Notes: generated by a model from the sequence alone, not told the origin. DNA of 64,000 nucleotides from Verrucomicrobiia bacterium (GCA_030431475.1 JAUIJD010000002.1:156757-220756); one strand, 5' to 3'. Positions 43,945-53,272 are shown, numbered from the stretch's first letter. Translations and numbers: made by a program.

Positions 43945-44984
43945 GAGTTGTGCATCTCCTCGATCAGGCGTTCCACCACCTTCTTCGAACTCATGCCCTG
44001 CGACTCGGCGGCGAAGTTGGTGATGACGCGGTGGCCGAGCACCGAGGCGGCGACGGCTTCGAGGTCCTCGAGGCTGGCCATGTAGTTCCCATGCAGCGCG
44101 GCGCGCGCCTTGGCACCGAGAATGAGATACTGCACGGCGCGCGGTCCGGCGCCCCAGGCGACGAGCTCGCGCACCCACTCGGGGGCCTCGGGCAGGGCGG
44201 GGCGGGTCTTGCGGACGATGGCGACGGCGTAGTCGTAGAGGTGCTCGGGCACCGGCACGCGGCGGACCAGCGATTGGAAGGCCATCACCTTCTCACCGTC
44301 GAGCAGATGGTCGAGCTGCGGGCGGGCGCCGCCGGTGGTCGCGCGGGCGATTTCCTTCTCCTCCTCGGCGCTCGGGTAGTCGACCTCGATCAGGAACATG
44401 AAGCGGTCGAGCTGGGCCTCGGGAAGCGGATAGGTGCCTTCCTGTTCGACGGGATTCTGGGTGGCGAGGACGAAGAAGGGAGGCTTCAGCGTGTAGGTTT
44501 CGCCCAGCACGGTGACCTTCAGCTCCTGCATCGCCTCAAGCATGGCCGACTGGGTCTTCGCCGGGGCGCGGTTGATCTCGTCGGCGAGGACGATGTTGGC
44601 GAAGACCGGGCCCTTCACGAATTCGAACTCCCGTTTGCCGCCGACACCGGTTTCCTGGATGATGTCGGTGCCGGTGATGTCGGCGGGCATCAGGTCGGGT
44701 GTGAACTGGATGCGGTTGAAGCTGAGGTCGAAGGTCTCGGCGACCGAGGACACCAGCAGCGTCTTGGCGAGGCCGGGGACGCCCATGAGGAGCGCATGGC
44801 CCCGGGCGAAGAGGCAGATGGCGAGCTTCTCGATGACGTCGTCCTGACCGACGATCGCCTTGGCGAGCTCGGCCTTGAAGGCGGCGTAGGTTTTGCCGAG
44901 CTCATCGATCGCGGCCACATCGTCGGGCGGCAGCTGGTTGTCGGAGGGGGCGGGGGCGGGCGAATCGGTCGCGAGTTCTTCCAT
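43941..44984 (-). CDS. MoxR-family AAA ATPase
   Basis: A 347-residue ATPase with Walker A GVPGLAKT (68-75), Walker B VLADEINR (132-139), the sensor region VLATQNPVEQEGTYPLPEAQLDR (shown in part: ATQNPVEQEGTYPLPEAQ) and an AAA lid. It is thought to be a chaperone-like ATPase for VWA-containing partners, here DUF58 and the BatA-like proteins that follow. First gene of the leftward operon, divergent from rpsM. Confidence 0.93.
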   Translation of the reverse strand: MEELATDSPAPAPSDNQLPPDDVAAIDELGKTYAAFKAELAKAIVGQDDVIEKLAICLFARGHALLMGVPGLAKTLLVSSVAETFDLSFNRIQFTPDLMPADITGTDIIQETGVGGKREFEFVKGPVFANIVLADEINRAPAKTQSAMLEAMQELKVTVLGETYTLKPPFFVLATQNPVEQEGTYPLPEAQLDRFMFLIEVDYPSAEEEKEIARATTGGARPQLDHLLDGEKVMAFQSLVRRVPVPEHLYDYAVAIVRKTRPALPEAPEWVRELVAWGAGPRAVQYLILGAKARAALHGNYMASLEDLEAVAASVLGHRVITNFAAESQGMSSKKVVERLIEEMHNS

Positions 44985-45303
44985 GGATCTGCGGAGTACG
45001 GCTTGGGAGCGACGCTAGAGGGGGGCTTCGTTTTGTCGAGCCGTGAGAAAATCGAGCAAATCCTCGACTGTGCCGAAGTCCCACAGAGGGGTGGGGGACC
45101 GGTCGAAATCGGGCGTCGCCATTCCGGAGGCGGAGATGCGTTGGCAGGTGGGATCGGCCGGAAGGCTGGAAAGGACGGGGAAAATTTCGATTTCCCACTT
45201 GTCACCCCCCAATCCTCTGCTAAACAGCCCGCCCGCTCCGCTCTGGTGCGCGCTTCGGCGTCCACACCTTCGGCGGAGCGATATTCGCTCAACAACGAGT
45301 CCC
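44985..45303. promoter_or_regulatory. 319-bp divergent promoter region between MoxR and rpsM
   Basis: No gene is supported here, although frames are open through it. A possible rpsM promoter is TTGTCA (45199-45204), 16 bases, TAAACA (45221-45226), which leaves a leader of about 70 bases. No STGGT-N11-ACCRG site was seen. The leader may hold autoregulatory structure for the ribosomal protein operon, but I could not identify one. Confidence 0.35.
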
Positions 45304-45672
45304 ATGGCACGAATTTTCGGCATCGAAATCCCCAACGAAAAGCGCATCGAGGCATCGCTGCGCTACATCTATGGCATCGGCACGACCACCGCGTCGCGCA
45401 TCCTCGACCACGCGGGGATCGATCCCAACATCCGCACCGGTCAGCTTACCGAGGACCAGTTGGTCAAGATCGGCGGCGTGATCCAGAGCGAAGGCATCAT
45501 CATCGAAGGTGACCTCCGCCGCGAGAAGCAGGCCCAGCTGAAGCGCCTGACGTCGATCAACTGCGTGCGCGGCATCCGCCACAAGCGCGGCCTCCCCGTG
45601 CGTGGCCAGCGCACCCGCACCAACTCCCGGACCCGCAAGGGCAAGCGGAAGACCGTGGGTGTGAAGAAGTAA
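45304..45672 (+). CDS. rpsM: Small subunit ribosomal protein S13 (uS13)
   Basis: A 122-residue protein of the 30S head. It has ARIFGIEIPNEKRIEASLRYI, YGIGTTTASRIL and the C-terminal basic tail RGLPVRGQRTRTNSRTRKG (parts only). The ATG at 45304 matches the normal N-terminus; the frame opens upstream without homology. First gene of a three-gene operon with rpsK and rpsD. Confidence 0.97.
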   Translation: MARIFGIEIPNEKRIEASLRYIYGIGTTTASRILDHAGIDPNIRTGQLTEDQLVKIGGVIQSEGIIIEGDLRREKQAQLKRLTSINCVRGIRHKRGLPVRGQRTRTNSRTRKGKRKTVGVKK

Positions 45673-45704
45673 GCTGACGCCGCGACCCCGAACCATCACC
45701 GAAC

Positions 45705-46322
45705 ATGGCTGACGAAGAGACCAAGAACGAAGCGCCCGCGGCCGAGGAAGCCGCGGAAAAGCCGGCCGCCGCCGAGCAGCCGGCGCCCGCTCCGGAGAAA
45801 ACCGAGGAGCCTGCCGCCGAGGAGAAGGCTCCGGCCGCCGAGGAGGCCAAGCCCGAGGAGGCCAAGCCCGAAGAGGGCGCCGCTCCGAAGAAGGAGGAGA
45901 AGCGCGACATTTTCGCCGAGATCGCTGGCGCCGAGGAAGGCGAGATCAAGATCCACAAGGCCAAGAAGTCGAAGCACGTTACCAAGGGCATCGTGCACGT
46001 CACCGCGACCTTCAACAACACGCTGGTCAACGTCACCGACGCCTCCGGCAACACCATCGGCTGGTCGAGCGCCGGCAAGATGGGCTTCAAGGGATCGCGC
46101 AAGAGCACGGCCTACGCCGCCCAGGTGGTGTCGCAGGACGCCTGCCGTCAGGCGATGGGTCACGGCCTCAAGGAAGCCGAGGTCCGCGTGAAGGGTCCGG
46201 GTTCCGGTCGTGAGTCCGCCGTCCGTGCCGTGCAGGCGCTGGGCGTCGAGATCACCTCGATCAAGGACGTGACCGCCATCCCGCACAACGGCTGCCGCCC
46301 GAAGAAGGCCCGCCGCGTCTAA
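45705..46322 (+). CDS. rpsK: Small subunit ribosomal protein S11 (uS11) with long acidic N-terminal extension
   Basis: A 205-residue protein. The S11 core begins at about residue 88 ([20 protein letters not shown]) and ends [13 protein letters not shown] as usual. Bacterial S11 is normally about 130 residues; the first about 77 residues here are an Ala/Glu/Pro/Lys-rich low-complexity tail ([39 protein letters not shown]). The extension is in frame with no alternative ATG near the core and lies directly after rpsM, so it is probably translated. Its role is unknown. Confidence 0.95.
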   Translation: MADEETKNEAPAAEEAAEKPAAAEQPAPAPEKTEEPAAEEKAPAAEEAKPEEAKPEEGAAPKKEEKRDIFAEIAGAEEGEIKIHKAKKSKHVTKGIVHVTATFNNTLVNVTDASGNTIGWSSAGKMGFKGSRKSTAYAAQVVSQDACRQAMGHGLKEAEVRVKGPGSGRESAVRAVQALGVEITSIKDVTAIPHNGCRPKKARRV

Positions 46323-46345
46323 TCTCCCCAACGACTTTCTGAATC

Positions 46346-46957
46346 ATGGCTCGTTATACCGGTCCCCGCACCAAGATCAGCCGCCGCTTCGGCGTCGCTC
46401 TCTTCGGTCCCTCGAAGGCGCTTGAGCGTCGCAGTTTTCCGCCCGGCCAGCACGGACTCCGCGCCGGCCGCAAGAAGAAGAGCGATTACTCGATCGCTCT
46501 CGGTGAGAAGCAGAAGCTTCGTTTCCAATACGGCGTGCTGGAGAAGCAGTTCCGCGGTTACTACGCCGAAGCCGCCCGTCGACGCGGGGTCACCGGTGAA
46601 ATCCTGCTCCAGCTTCTCGAGCTCCGCCTCGACAACGTCTGCTACCGCCTCGGTTTCGCCAACACCCGCGCCGCCGCCCGTCAGCTCGTCAATCACGGCC
46701 ACGTGCTCGTCAATGGCCAGCAGGTCGACGTGGCGAGCTACCAGGTCAAGCCGGGCGACAAGATCAAGATCGGTCCCAAGCCTTCGGCCCAGCAACTGGC
46801 GCTGCGCATGATGGACCTCACCCAGTCGGTGCCGCTGGTGGACTGGCTCACCCTCGACCGCGAGTCGATGGAAGCCACCGTCGAGCGCGTGCCCGAGCGT
46901 TCCGACATCGACCCGCTCGTCAACGAGCAGCTCATCGTCGAGCTCTACTCGCGCTGA
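46346..46957 (+). CDS. rpsD: Small subunit ribosomal protein S4 (uS4)
   Basis: A 203-residue 30S assembly protein with the N-terminal ARYTGPRTKISRRFGVALFG, the S4 domain (LELRLDNVCYRLGFANTRAAARQ, shown as LELRLDNVCYRLGF; QLVNHGHVLVNGQ) and the C-terminal NEQLIVELYSR. It is followed by a strong terminator rather than rpoA. Confidence 0.97.
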   Translation: MARYTGPRTKISRRFGVALFGPSKALERRSFPPGQHGLRAGRKKKSDYSIALGEKQKLRFQYGVLEKQFRGYYAEAARRRGVTGEILLQLLELRLDNVCYRLGFANTRAAARQLVNHGHVLVNGQQVDVASYQVKPGDKIKIGPKPSAQQLALRMMDLTQSVPLVDWLTLDRESMEATVERVPERSDIDPLVNEQLIVELYSR

Positions 46958-46986
46958 GGAAATCCGTCGATTTCACCTCTTTCGAA

Positions 46987-47013
46987 AACGCCCGGGTCTC
47001 CCCGGGCGTTTTT
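46987..47013 (+). terminator. Intrinsic terminator after rpsD
   Basis: A 10-bp perfect stem (AACGCCCGGG / CCCGGGCGTT) with a TCTC loop followed by TTT: a canonical rho-independent terminator 29 bp after the rpsD stop. It separates the ribosomal protein operon from zwf. Confidence 0.9.
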
Positions 47014-47146
47014 CGTGGAGCCGATGGCGACCCGCGCCGATCCGGAAGGAGTCCGCATGAAATCTTCGGGCGGCCTCCGTGACGGGAATTCATTGCCATT
47101 TGTCTTTTCCAATCGAGGAAGATGGGCGAAACCGCTGCCCCGTTTC

Positions 47147-48679
47147 ATGAGCAATCCCTTTCGAGAAGATCTCGTCTCCCGCAACAGTGCGGAACCGTGC
47201 ACGGTCGTCATTTTCGGCGCCACCGGCGACCTGACCCATCGCAAGCTGATCCCGGCGCTCTACAACCTCGCCGTCGACGGGGAGCTGCCGCCGGGCGTAA
47301 AGATTCTGGGCTTCGCCCGGCGCGACAAGAGCGACGAGGAATTCCGCACCGGGCTCGAGGAGGTGAACCGGAAGGTGTCCCGGTCGGGTCATGACGAGGC
47401 GATCTGGTCGAGCTTCGTCGGCAACATCCACTATCACCGCAGCGAGTTCGGCGATGCCGACGGCTACCAGCGGCTCGCCGACCGGCTCGACGAGATCGAC
47501 CGCGAGCGGGGTGGCAAGGGCAACCGCCTGTTCTACATCGCGAGCGCCCCGGAATTCTTCGACGACATTCTCGACCATCTGAAGACCGCCGGCCTCAACG
47601 AGTGCCCGAAGGGATGCTGGTCCCGGGTGATCGTCGAAAAGCCCTTCGGGACCGACCTCGCGACCGCCCAGCACCTCAACGAGGTCGTCAATCGGACCTT
47701 CGAGGAGAAGGACACCTACCGCATCGACCACTACCTCGGCAAGGAGACCGCGCAGAACCTGATGGTGCTGCGGTTCGCCAACTCGATCTTCGAGCCCCTG
47801 TGGAACAGCCGCTACATTGACCAGGTGCAGATCACCTGCGCCGAGAACCTCGGGATGGAGGGCGGACGCGGGGGCTACTACGACACGGCGGGAGCCTTGC
47901 GCGACATGGTGCAGAACCACCTGCTGCAGCTCCTGAGCCTGGTCGCGATGGAGCCGCCGACCGACCTCAGCGCCGACGGAGTGCGCGACGAGAAGGTCAA
48001 GGTGCTCCGCTCGCTGCGGCAGTGGGACACGCCGGAGAAGGTGGCGAACAACGTCGTGCGGGCCCAGTACACCTCCGGCAGCATCGACGGCTCCGGCGTT
48101 CCCGGCTACCGCGAGGAGGACCGGGTGGATCCCGAGAGCATGACCGAGGCCTACGTCGCGCTGCGGCTCAAGATCGACACCTGGCGCTGGAGTGGCGTGC
48201 CCTTCTACATCCGCATGGGCAAGCGGCTGCCGAAGAAGGCGACCGAGATCTCGATCCACTTCAAGGAGGCGCCGTGCGTCCTTTTCAACGCCCTCCCGGG
48301 AGGGCTCGCCGGCTCGAACGTGCTGGTGATCCGCATCCAGCCGGACGAGGGGATCTCGCTGCGGATGGTATCGAAGCTGCCCGGCACGAACCTCCGCCTG
48401 GAGCCGGTGAAGATGGACTTTCACTACTCGACGAGCTTCGGCAAGGGCAGTCCGGAGGCCTATGAGCGCTTGCTGCTCGATGCGATGGCCGGCGATGCGA
48501 CGCTCTTCGCACGGCGGGACGAGGTCGAGGAGGCGTGGCGCTTCATCGACCACATCGAGCAGGCCTGGCACGAGAGCGAGGAGCCTCCGGCCATGGCCGA
48601 ATTCGTCGCGGGAAGCTGGGGCCCAAAGGAGGCCGATGATCTTCTCAAGGCCGACGGTCACGCCTGGCGCAGACTCTGA
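47147..48679 (+). CDS. zwf: Glucose-6-phosphate 1-dehydrogenase
   Basis: A 510-residue enzyme of the oxidative pentose phosphate pathway (glucose-6-phosphate plus NADP to 6-phosphogluconolactone). It has the cofactor motif GATGDLTHRKL near residue 21 and the catalytic RIDHYLGKE (192-200; His195). ATG 47147 gives a normal-length protein; the frame opens earlier at 47015 without homology. The OpcA-like gene follows 8 bp later. Confidence 0.96.
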   Translation: MSNPFREDLVSRNSAEPCTVVIFGATGDLTHRKLIPALYNLAVDGELPPGVKILGFARRDKSDEEFRTGLEEVNRKVSRSGHDEAIWSSFVGNIHYHRSEFGDADGYQRLADRLDEIDRERGGKGNRLFYIASAPEFFDDILDHLKTAGLNECPKGCWSRVIVEKPFGTDLATAQHLNEVVNRTFEEKDTYRIDHYLGKETAQNLMVLRFANSIFEPLWNSRYIDQVQITCAENLGMEGGRGGYYDTAGALRDMVQNHLLQLLSLVAMEPPTDLSADGVRDEKVKVLRSLRQWDTPEKVANNVVRAQYTSGSIDGSGVPGYREEDRVDPESMTEAYVALRLKIDTWRWSGVPFYIRMGKRLPKKATEISIHFKEAPCVLFNALPGGLAGSNVLVIRIQPDEGISLRMVSKLPGTNLRLEPVKMDFHYSTSFGKGSPEAYERLLLDAMAGDATLFARRDEVEEAWRFIDHIEQAWHESEEPPAMAEFVAGSWGPKEADDLLKADGHAWRRL

Positions 48680-48687
48680 GAGACGAC

Positions 48688-49761
48688 ATGAAGGAGACGC
48701 TTTCCATCCACCCGGAGCTCGGACGCGAGGTCGAGATCGGCTCGATCGATCACGAGTTGCACCAGCTCTGGGAAGAAGATGATGCGCGGACCAACGCGTC
48801 GTTGATGAACCTTGCGGTGTACTCGGAGGATTCCGACTGCCTGGTGCGGAACTCCGAGGCGGTGCGCGAGCTGACCCGGGAGCATGCCTGCCGGGCGCTG
48901 CTGATCGGGATCGACCGGGAGGTCGCCGAAACCTCGATCCGCGCGTGGATCACCGCCCATTGCCACCTGCGCCACGGCCGCAAGTCCGTGTGCTGCGAGC
49001 AGATCGCCTTCAAGCTGACCGGTCGCGCCACCGGGAGGCTTCGCAACACCGTCTTCGCCCACCTCAACTCCGACTTGCCCCTGATCCTCTGGTGGCAGGG
49101 CGAGCTCAGCCCGATCTTCGGCGAGCGTTTCTACAGTCTGGTCGATCGTTTCGTGTTCGACAGCTCCGACTGGGGCGAGCCGCGGGAGTCCTTCGACCGG
49201 ATCCTGCAGGCCAACGACGATTCGCCGCGGCTCGTGGTCCAGGACCTGTCGTGGACCCGTTGCTACCAGTTCCGGGTCTCGATCGCCGCCTTGTTCGATG
49301 ATCCGGTGGCCCAGGGGGCGCTGGCCTCGGTGGCGAGCGTGCGCATCGTCCACCATCCGAAGCACCGGCTCACGGCGCTGCAACTGCTGGCCTGGCTTTC
49401 GACCCAGGCGGGCTGGCGCGAGGGCGACGACCTGGGGCTCTCGGACGATCGCAAGGACGGCTATTCCTTCGAAAGCAAAGGCGGACGCGCGGTCGAGGCG
49501 GTGCTGGTGGCCGATCCCGATGCCGCGGCGCTGGGGTCCCTCGAGATGGTGGCCGGCGACACCCGCATCGAAGTGACCCGCGAGGCCGGGGCGGGGCATC
49601 TGGTGCGCCGTCTTGTCAGCCCGGGCCACGACTTCGAGGCTCCCGGCCCTTCCGATCCGGACCATCCCGCCGATCTGATCGGCGAGCAGCTTTCCCGGGG
49701 GGGGCGTAACACACTCTACCGGAAGATCTTGCCACAGATGCTGCGGCTCCTCGATCGCTGA
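48688..49761 (+). CDS. opcA: Glucose-6-phosphate dehydrogenase assembly protein OpcA
   Basis: A 357-residue cytoplasmic protein of the OpcA family, which activates or assembles G6PDH in cyanobacteria and actinobacteria. Recognisable stretches are RNSEAVRELTREHACRALLI, SVCCEQIAFKLTG and SDLPLILWWQGELS. It starts 8 bp after zwf, supporting the assignment and joint expression. Confidence 0.88.
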   Translation: MKETLSIHPELGREVEIGSIDHELHQLWEEDDARTNASLMNLAVYSEDSDCLVRNSEAVRELTREHACRALLIGIDREVAETSIRAWITAHCHLRHGRKSVCCEQIAFKLTGRATGRLRNTVFAHLNSDLPLILWWQGELSPIFGERFYSLVDRFVFDSSDWGEPRESFDRILQANDDSPRLVVQDLSWTRCYQFRVSIAALFDDPVAQGALASVASVRIVHHPKHRLTALQLLAWLSTQAGWREGDDLGLSDDRKDGYSFESKGGRAVEAVLVADPDAAALGSLEMVAGDTRIEVTREAGAGHLVRRLVSPGHDFEAPGPSDPDHPADLIGEQLSRGGRNTLYRKILPQMLRLLDR

Positions 49762-49865
49762 GGCATGGTGGCAAAGAGATTGCGATGGGTGGCATGAAAC
49801 AGGCTTGAACGGCAACGCCGCCAGACGCATCTTGCGCGCCCCCGAAAGCCGGACGATTTCGCGAC

Positions 49866-51590
49866 ATGATTCGACTCCCCGACGACGCTCCCTTCACCCC
49901 CGAACAACGGGCCTGGCTCCAGGATTTCCTCAGCAAGGCGCTCGCCGGTGCCGCCATTCCAAGCGCTCCGGCCGGTCCGGCCGTCCCCGCCACCATTCTC
50001 TGGGGGTCTCAGACGGGCAATGCCGAGGGGCTCGCCCGCAAGCTGATCAAGCGGTTGAAGAAGGGGAATTTCGAGCCCGAGAGCTTCGACATGGCGGACT
50101 ATGACCGGGAGCGCCTGCCGAAGGAGAAGAACCTGCTGATCATCACCTCGACCTACGGCGACGGCGAGCCGCCGGACAATGCGGCGGATCTGTACGAGTG
50201 GATCCTCAGCGACGAAGCGCCCCAGCTGGAGGGCGTCTCCTACACGGTGCTCGCGCTCGGCGACTCGGGCTACCCGGATTTCTGCAAGTGCGGGATCGAT
50301 TTCGACGAGCGCCTGGCGGCGCTGGGAGCGAAGCGCATTGTCGATCGCGTCGACTGCGACGTCGATTTCGATGCCGAGTTCAAGCAGTGGTCGGAAGGCA
50401 TCATCGCGGAGCTCGCCCCGGAGGTGCAGGTCATGCCCGGGCCGGTCGATGCGCTCGACCAGACCGACGACGGCTATTCCAAGAAGCACCCGTTTCCGTC
50501 GCCCATCCTCAAGAACTACAATCTCAACACCGGCGGGGCGAAGGAGACCCATCACGTCGAGCTGTCGCTTGAGGGTTCCGGGCTCGAGTACCAGGTCGGC
50601 GACGCGCTTGGGCTGGTTCCGGCCAACCCGCCGGAGGTGGTGGACGAGATCCTCGCCAATCTTCCCTTCAATACCGACACCGAGGTGCCCCTTCCGGACG
50701 GTTCGGAAGGTCCACTTCGCGAGGCCCTGATCCGCCACTACGATATCGGCACGATCAACAAGTCGATGATCCAGAAGTGGCAGGAGCGGAGCGGGTCTCC
50801 CTATCTTCGCGCACTGGTGGAAGCCGACGACCGCAAGGCGTACGAGGACTTCAGCTGGGGCCGGGACCTGATCGATCTGGTCTGCGACCATCCGGCGGAC
50901 TTTTCGGATGGCGAGGACTTCGTCGGAATCCTCAAGAAGCTGCAGCCGAGGCTGTATTCGATCGCTTCGAGCCCGAATGCCCATCCCGGCGAGGTGCATT
51001 TGTGCGTCGGCATCGTCCGCTACGAGAGCCACGGCCGCTCGCGTGGCGGGATCTGCTCGACCTACCTTTCGGATCGCTCCGAAGGCGAGAATCCCGGGGT
51101 CTTCGTCCATTCGAACAAGGCCTTTCGCCTGCCCGAGAGCGGGGACACCCCGCTGATCATGGTCGGCCCGGGCACGGGGATCGCGCCGTTCCGCGCGTTT
51201 CTCGAGGAGCGGAAGATCTCCGGCGCCAAGGGGGGCAACTGGCTGCTCTTCGGCAATCCGCACCGGGAGTCCGATTTCCTCTACGAGGACGAACTCACCG
51301 CCTTCCAGAAGGAGGGCGTGCTCCAGCGCCTCGATCTCGCATGGTCGCGGGATCAGAAGGAGAAGGTCTACGTCCAGCACCTCATGCTTCAGAATGGCGC
51401 CGAGCTGTGGAAGTGGCTGCAGGATGGTGCGGCCTTCTACGTCTGCGGCGACGCGTCGCGCATGGCCAAGGATGTGGATGCTGCGCTGCACTCGGTCGCC
51501 GAGGAGCACGGAGGCATGAGCGCCGACGAGGCGGTGGAGTTCGTCAAGCAGCTCAAGAAGGACAAGCGCTACCAGCGCGACGTCTATTGA
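49866..51590 (+). CDS. CysJ-like diflavin reductase (sulfite reductase flavoprotein type)
   Basis: A 574-residue diflavin enzyme. The flavodoxin domain (about 40-185) has LWGSQTGNAEGLA and TSTYGDGEPPDNA. The FAD domain has the RLYSIASSP motif (about 360), and the NADPH domain has GPGTGIAPFRAFLEER and YVCGDASRMAKDVD, with the C-terminal Tyr typical of the family (YQRDVY). It passes electrons from NADPH to a partner such as sulfite reductase; no hemoprotein gene is next to it, so the acceptor is uncertain. Confidence 0.9.
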   Translation: MIRLPDDAPFTPEQRAWLQDFLSKALAGAAIPSAPAGPAVPATILWGSQTGNAEGLARKLIKRLKKGNFEPESFDMADYDRERLPKEKNLLIITSTYGDGEPPDNAADLYEWILSDEAPQLEGVSYTVLALGDSGYPDFCKCGIDFDERLAALGAKRIVDRVDCDVDFDAEFKQWSEGIIAELAPEVQVMPGPVDALDQTDDGYSKKHPFPSPILKNYNLNTGGAKETHHVELSLEGSGLEYQVGDALGLVPANPPEVVDEILANLPFNTDTEVPLPDGSEGPLREALIRHYDIGTINKSMIQKWQERSGSPYLRALVEADDRKAYEDFSWGRDLIDLVCDHPADFSDGEDFVGILKKLQPRLYSIASSPNAHPGEVHLCVGIVRYESHGRSRGGICSTYLSDRSEGENPGVFVHSNKAFRLPESGDTPLIMVGPGTGIAPFRAFLEERKISGAKGGNWLLFGNPHRESDFLYEDELTAFQKEGVLQRLDLAWSRDQKEKVYVQHLMLQNGAELWKWLQDGAAFYVCGDASRMAKDVDAALHSVAEEHGGMSADEAVEFVKQLKKDKRYQRDVY

Positions 51591-51735
51591 GGGACGCCGG
51601 TGGTTGAGCCGGCGACCCGCTGCCATTTCGGCGTCTCCCACGGCGGCAAGGTCCGGCTGGCTCGTGCCGGGGTCCCTGTCGGTGCCTCGTGCGAATTGGA
51701 TGGCGTCGTTCGACGGATGCTCCATGCTTCCGTTG

Positions 51736-52188
51736 ATGAACGCAAAATGGGCCTGGATGGGGTTGACGGCTGTGCTGCTGGCCGGCTGCGAGAAGTCGGA
51801 GCAGGCGCCGCCGAAGGCGAGCGTGGTGACCGAGGAAGGCGGGCCGTCCCCTGCGGAGTCGAGTCAGCCGCTTGAGCCGGTCGAACCGGCGCCCCCCGAG
51901 GCACCGGTCGTCGGTGTTCCGGAGGAGGAGAGGGCCAGCGTGGGGGATCGCGTCGACCGGGCGATCGAAGCGACCGGCCACGGTCTCCAGGTGGCCGGTG
52001 AGAAGACCCAGGAGGGGGTTTCCACCGCGGCGGAGAAGACCGAAGAAGCCTTGCACACCGCGGGGGAGAAGACCGAGGAGGGCGTCAAGAAGGCCGCCGA
52101 GGCGACGGGAGGGTTTCTGAAGAAGGTTGGAGAGAAGTTGGAAGAGGCGGCGGGTGGAGAGGTGGAGGAGGAAACGACGGAACCGTGA
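51736..52188 (+). CDS. Small lipoprotein with LEA-like helical repeats
   Basis: A 150-residue predicted lipoprotein. ATG 51736 gives a lipoprotein signal with the lipobox LLAGC. The C-terminal half is a run of charged, helix-forming repeats on the GEKTxEGVxxAAEKTEE theme, like YtxH or LEA-type sequences. ATG 51724 is an alternative start. It lies 145 bp after the diflavin reductase; that gap has a CGCCGG/CCGGCG hairpin at 51595-51614. Confidence 0.75.
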   Translation: MNAKWAWMGLTAVLLAGCEKSEQAPPKASVVTEEGGPSPAESSQPLEPVEPAPPEAPVVGVPEEERASVGDRVDRAIEATGHGLQVAGEKTQEGVSTAAEKTEEALHTAGEKTEEGVKKAAEATGGFLKKVGEKLEEAAGGEVEEETTEP

Positions 52189-52194
52189 CCTGAT

Positions 52195-52279
52195 TTCCGG
52201 AGTATCGACATTCCTGTCGATCAAACCTCCAAATCGGATTTCCGGATCTCTGATCGACAGGAATGTCGATACTCCGGAA
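52195..52279. repeat. Perfect 29-bp inverted repeat, REPIN- or MITE-like
   Basis: Arms 52195-52223 and 52251-52279 are exact reverse complements over 29 bp, separated by 27 bases. Each arm also contains a small hairpin of its own (TCGACA-ttcc-TGTCGA). It lies between two convergent genes, 6 bp after the lipoprotein stop and 9 bp before the glycosyltransferase stop. The form suggests a non-autonomous palindromic element that may serve as a terminator for both genes. No transposase is nearby. Confidence 0.85.
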
Positions 52280-52288
52280 GGGCCTGCC

Positions 52289-53269
52289 TCATCCGAGCGC
52301 GTTGACGAGGATGCGGGCGACCTCGGTGCCGGAGTAGTCGCGGTGGTTTCGCTTCCAGCCCTTCTCGGCGATGGCGATTCTGGCCCCGCGGTCCGTGGCG
52401 TAGCGGCGGACCTTGGCGGCGAGGTCCTCGACGTCGTCGAAGTAGACGATCTCGTCCTCGGCGTAGAGCTTCTCGAGCCCGGCGCCCCGCGGGGTCAGGG
52501 TGAGGATGCCGTTGCCCATCAGTTCGGCGATGCGCGACGACGAGTAGAGTTCGACGTCGCTGCGGCGCGACAGATTGAGCGCCATCTTCGAGCGACGGAT
52601 GATCTGTTCCTTCTCCCAGCCCATGATGAGCGGCTGGTCGAGGCAGCCGTAGTAGCCGACGTTCAGGCCGGGAAGCTGGTCGCGGAGATTGGAAAGGAAG
52701 GCACGACGCTCCGGCTGCCCCTTGTCGCGACCGAAGAAGAGGAGGTCGTGAGCCATCTCGTCCTCCGGGGTCTCGAAGGCGCGGTGGCATTCGATGCCGG
52801 CGTCCACCGCGCTGGGGATGAAATGGGCCGGGCAGTCGGGAGTGGCGAAGGACTCAAGCAGCGGGCCGCCGGTCGAGCAGAACAGTCCGTCGAGCACCGG
52901 GGCGCGGTCGCGCAGGTGCTGCGTGGCCTCGTCGTCCCAAAGTGGATCGACATACCACAGTCCGATGCGGATCCGCGGCAGGATCTGCCGGATCTCGCGC
53001 AGCGTGTCAGCGGTGATCCACTGCGCGTGGCCGAGGATGAGGAGGTCCGGGTGGACGTTGCGGCAGGTTTCGATCAGGGCCTTGTTGGTCTTGCCCTTGC
53101 CGAAGGACTTGCTGCCGGTCGGCGAAAACATCCGCGCCCGGTCGTTGATCGAGAAGGTGTAGACGAAATGACCCAGCCGGATCAGTCCGTGATGGATCTT
53201 CTGGTCCTGGTTCCAGAGGTGCGCCCCGTCCTTGTCGAACTGGAGGTTGCAGGCGTGGACGATGCGCAT
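52289..53269 (-). CDS. CgeB-like glycosyltransferase
   Basis: A 326-residue cytoplasmic protein resembling CgeB and DUF3880-type glycosyltransferases: MRIVHACNLQFDKDGAHLW at the start, GLWYVDPLWDDEATQH, FFGRDKGQPERRAFLSNL, SKMALNLSRRSDVELYSSSR and LTLTPRGAGLEKLYAEDE near the nucleotide-sugar end. Probably a cell-surface or polysaccharide transferase; acceptor unknown. Divergent from the GT4 gene. Confidence 0.8.
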   Translation of the reverse strand: MRIVHACNLQFDKDGAHLWNQDQKIHHGLIRLGHFVYTFSINDRARMFSPTGSKSFGKGKTNKALIETCRNVHPDLLILGHAQWITADTLREIRQILPRIRIGLWYVDPLWDDEATQHLRDRAPVLDGLFCSTGGPLLESFATPDCPAHFIPSAVDAGIECHRAFETPEDEMAHDLLFFGRDKGQPERRAFLSNLRDQLPGLNVGYYGCLDQPLIMGWEKEQIIRRSKMALNLSRRSDVELYSSSRIAELMGNGILTLTPRGAGLEKLYAEDEIVYFDDVEDLAAKVRRYATDRGARIAIAEKGWKRNHRDYSGTEVARILVNALG

Positions 53270-53272
53270 GGG

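Noticed and set aside
44985..45303. N-terminal extension of S13 from an upstream start at 45043
   Set aside because: S13 homology begins exactly at ATG 45304, and the upstream translation has no similarity to ribosomal proteins.
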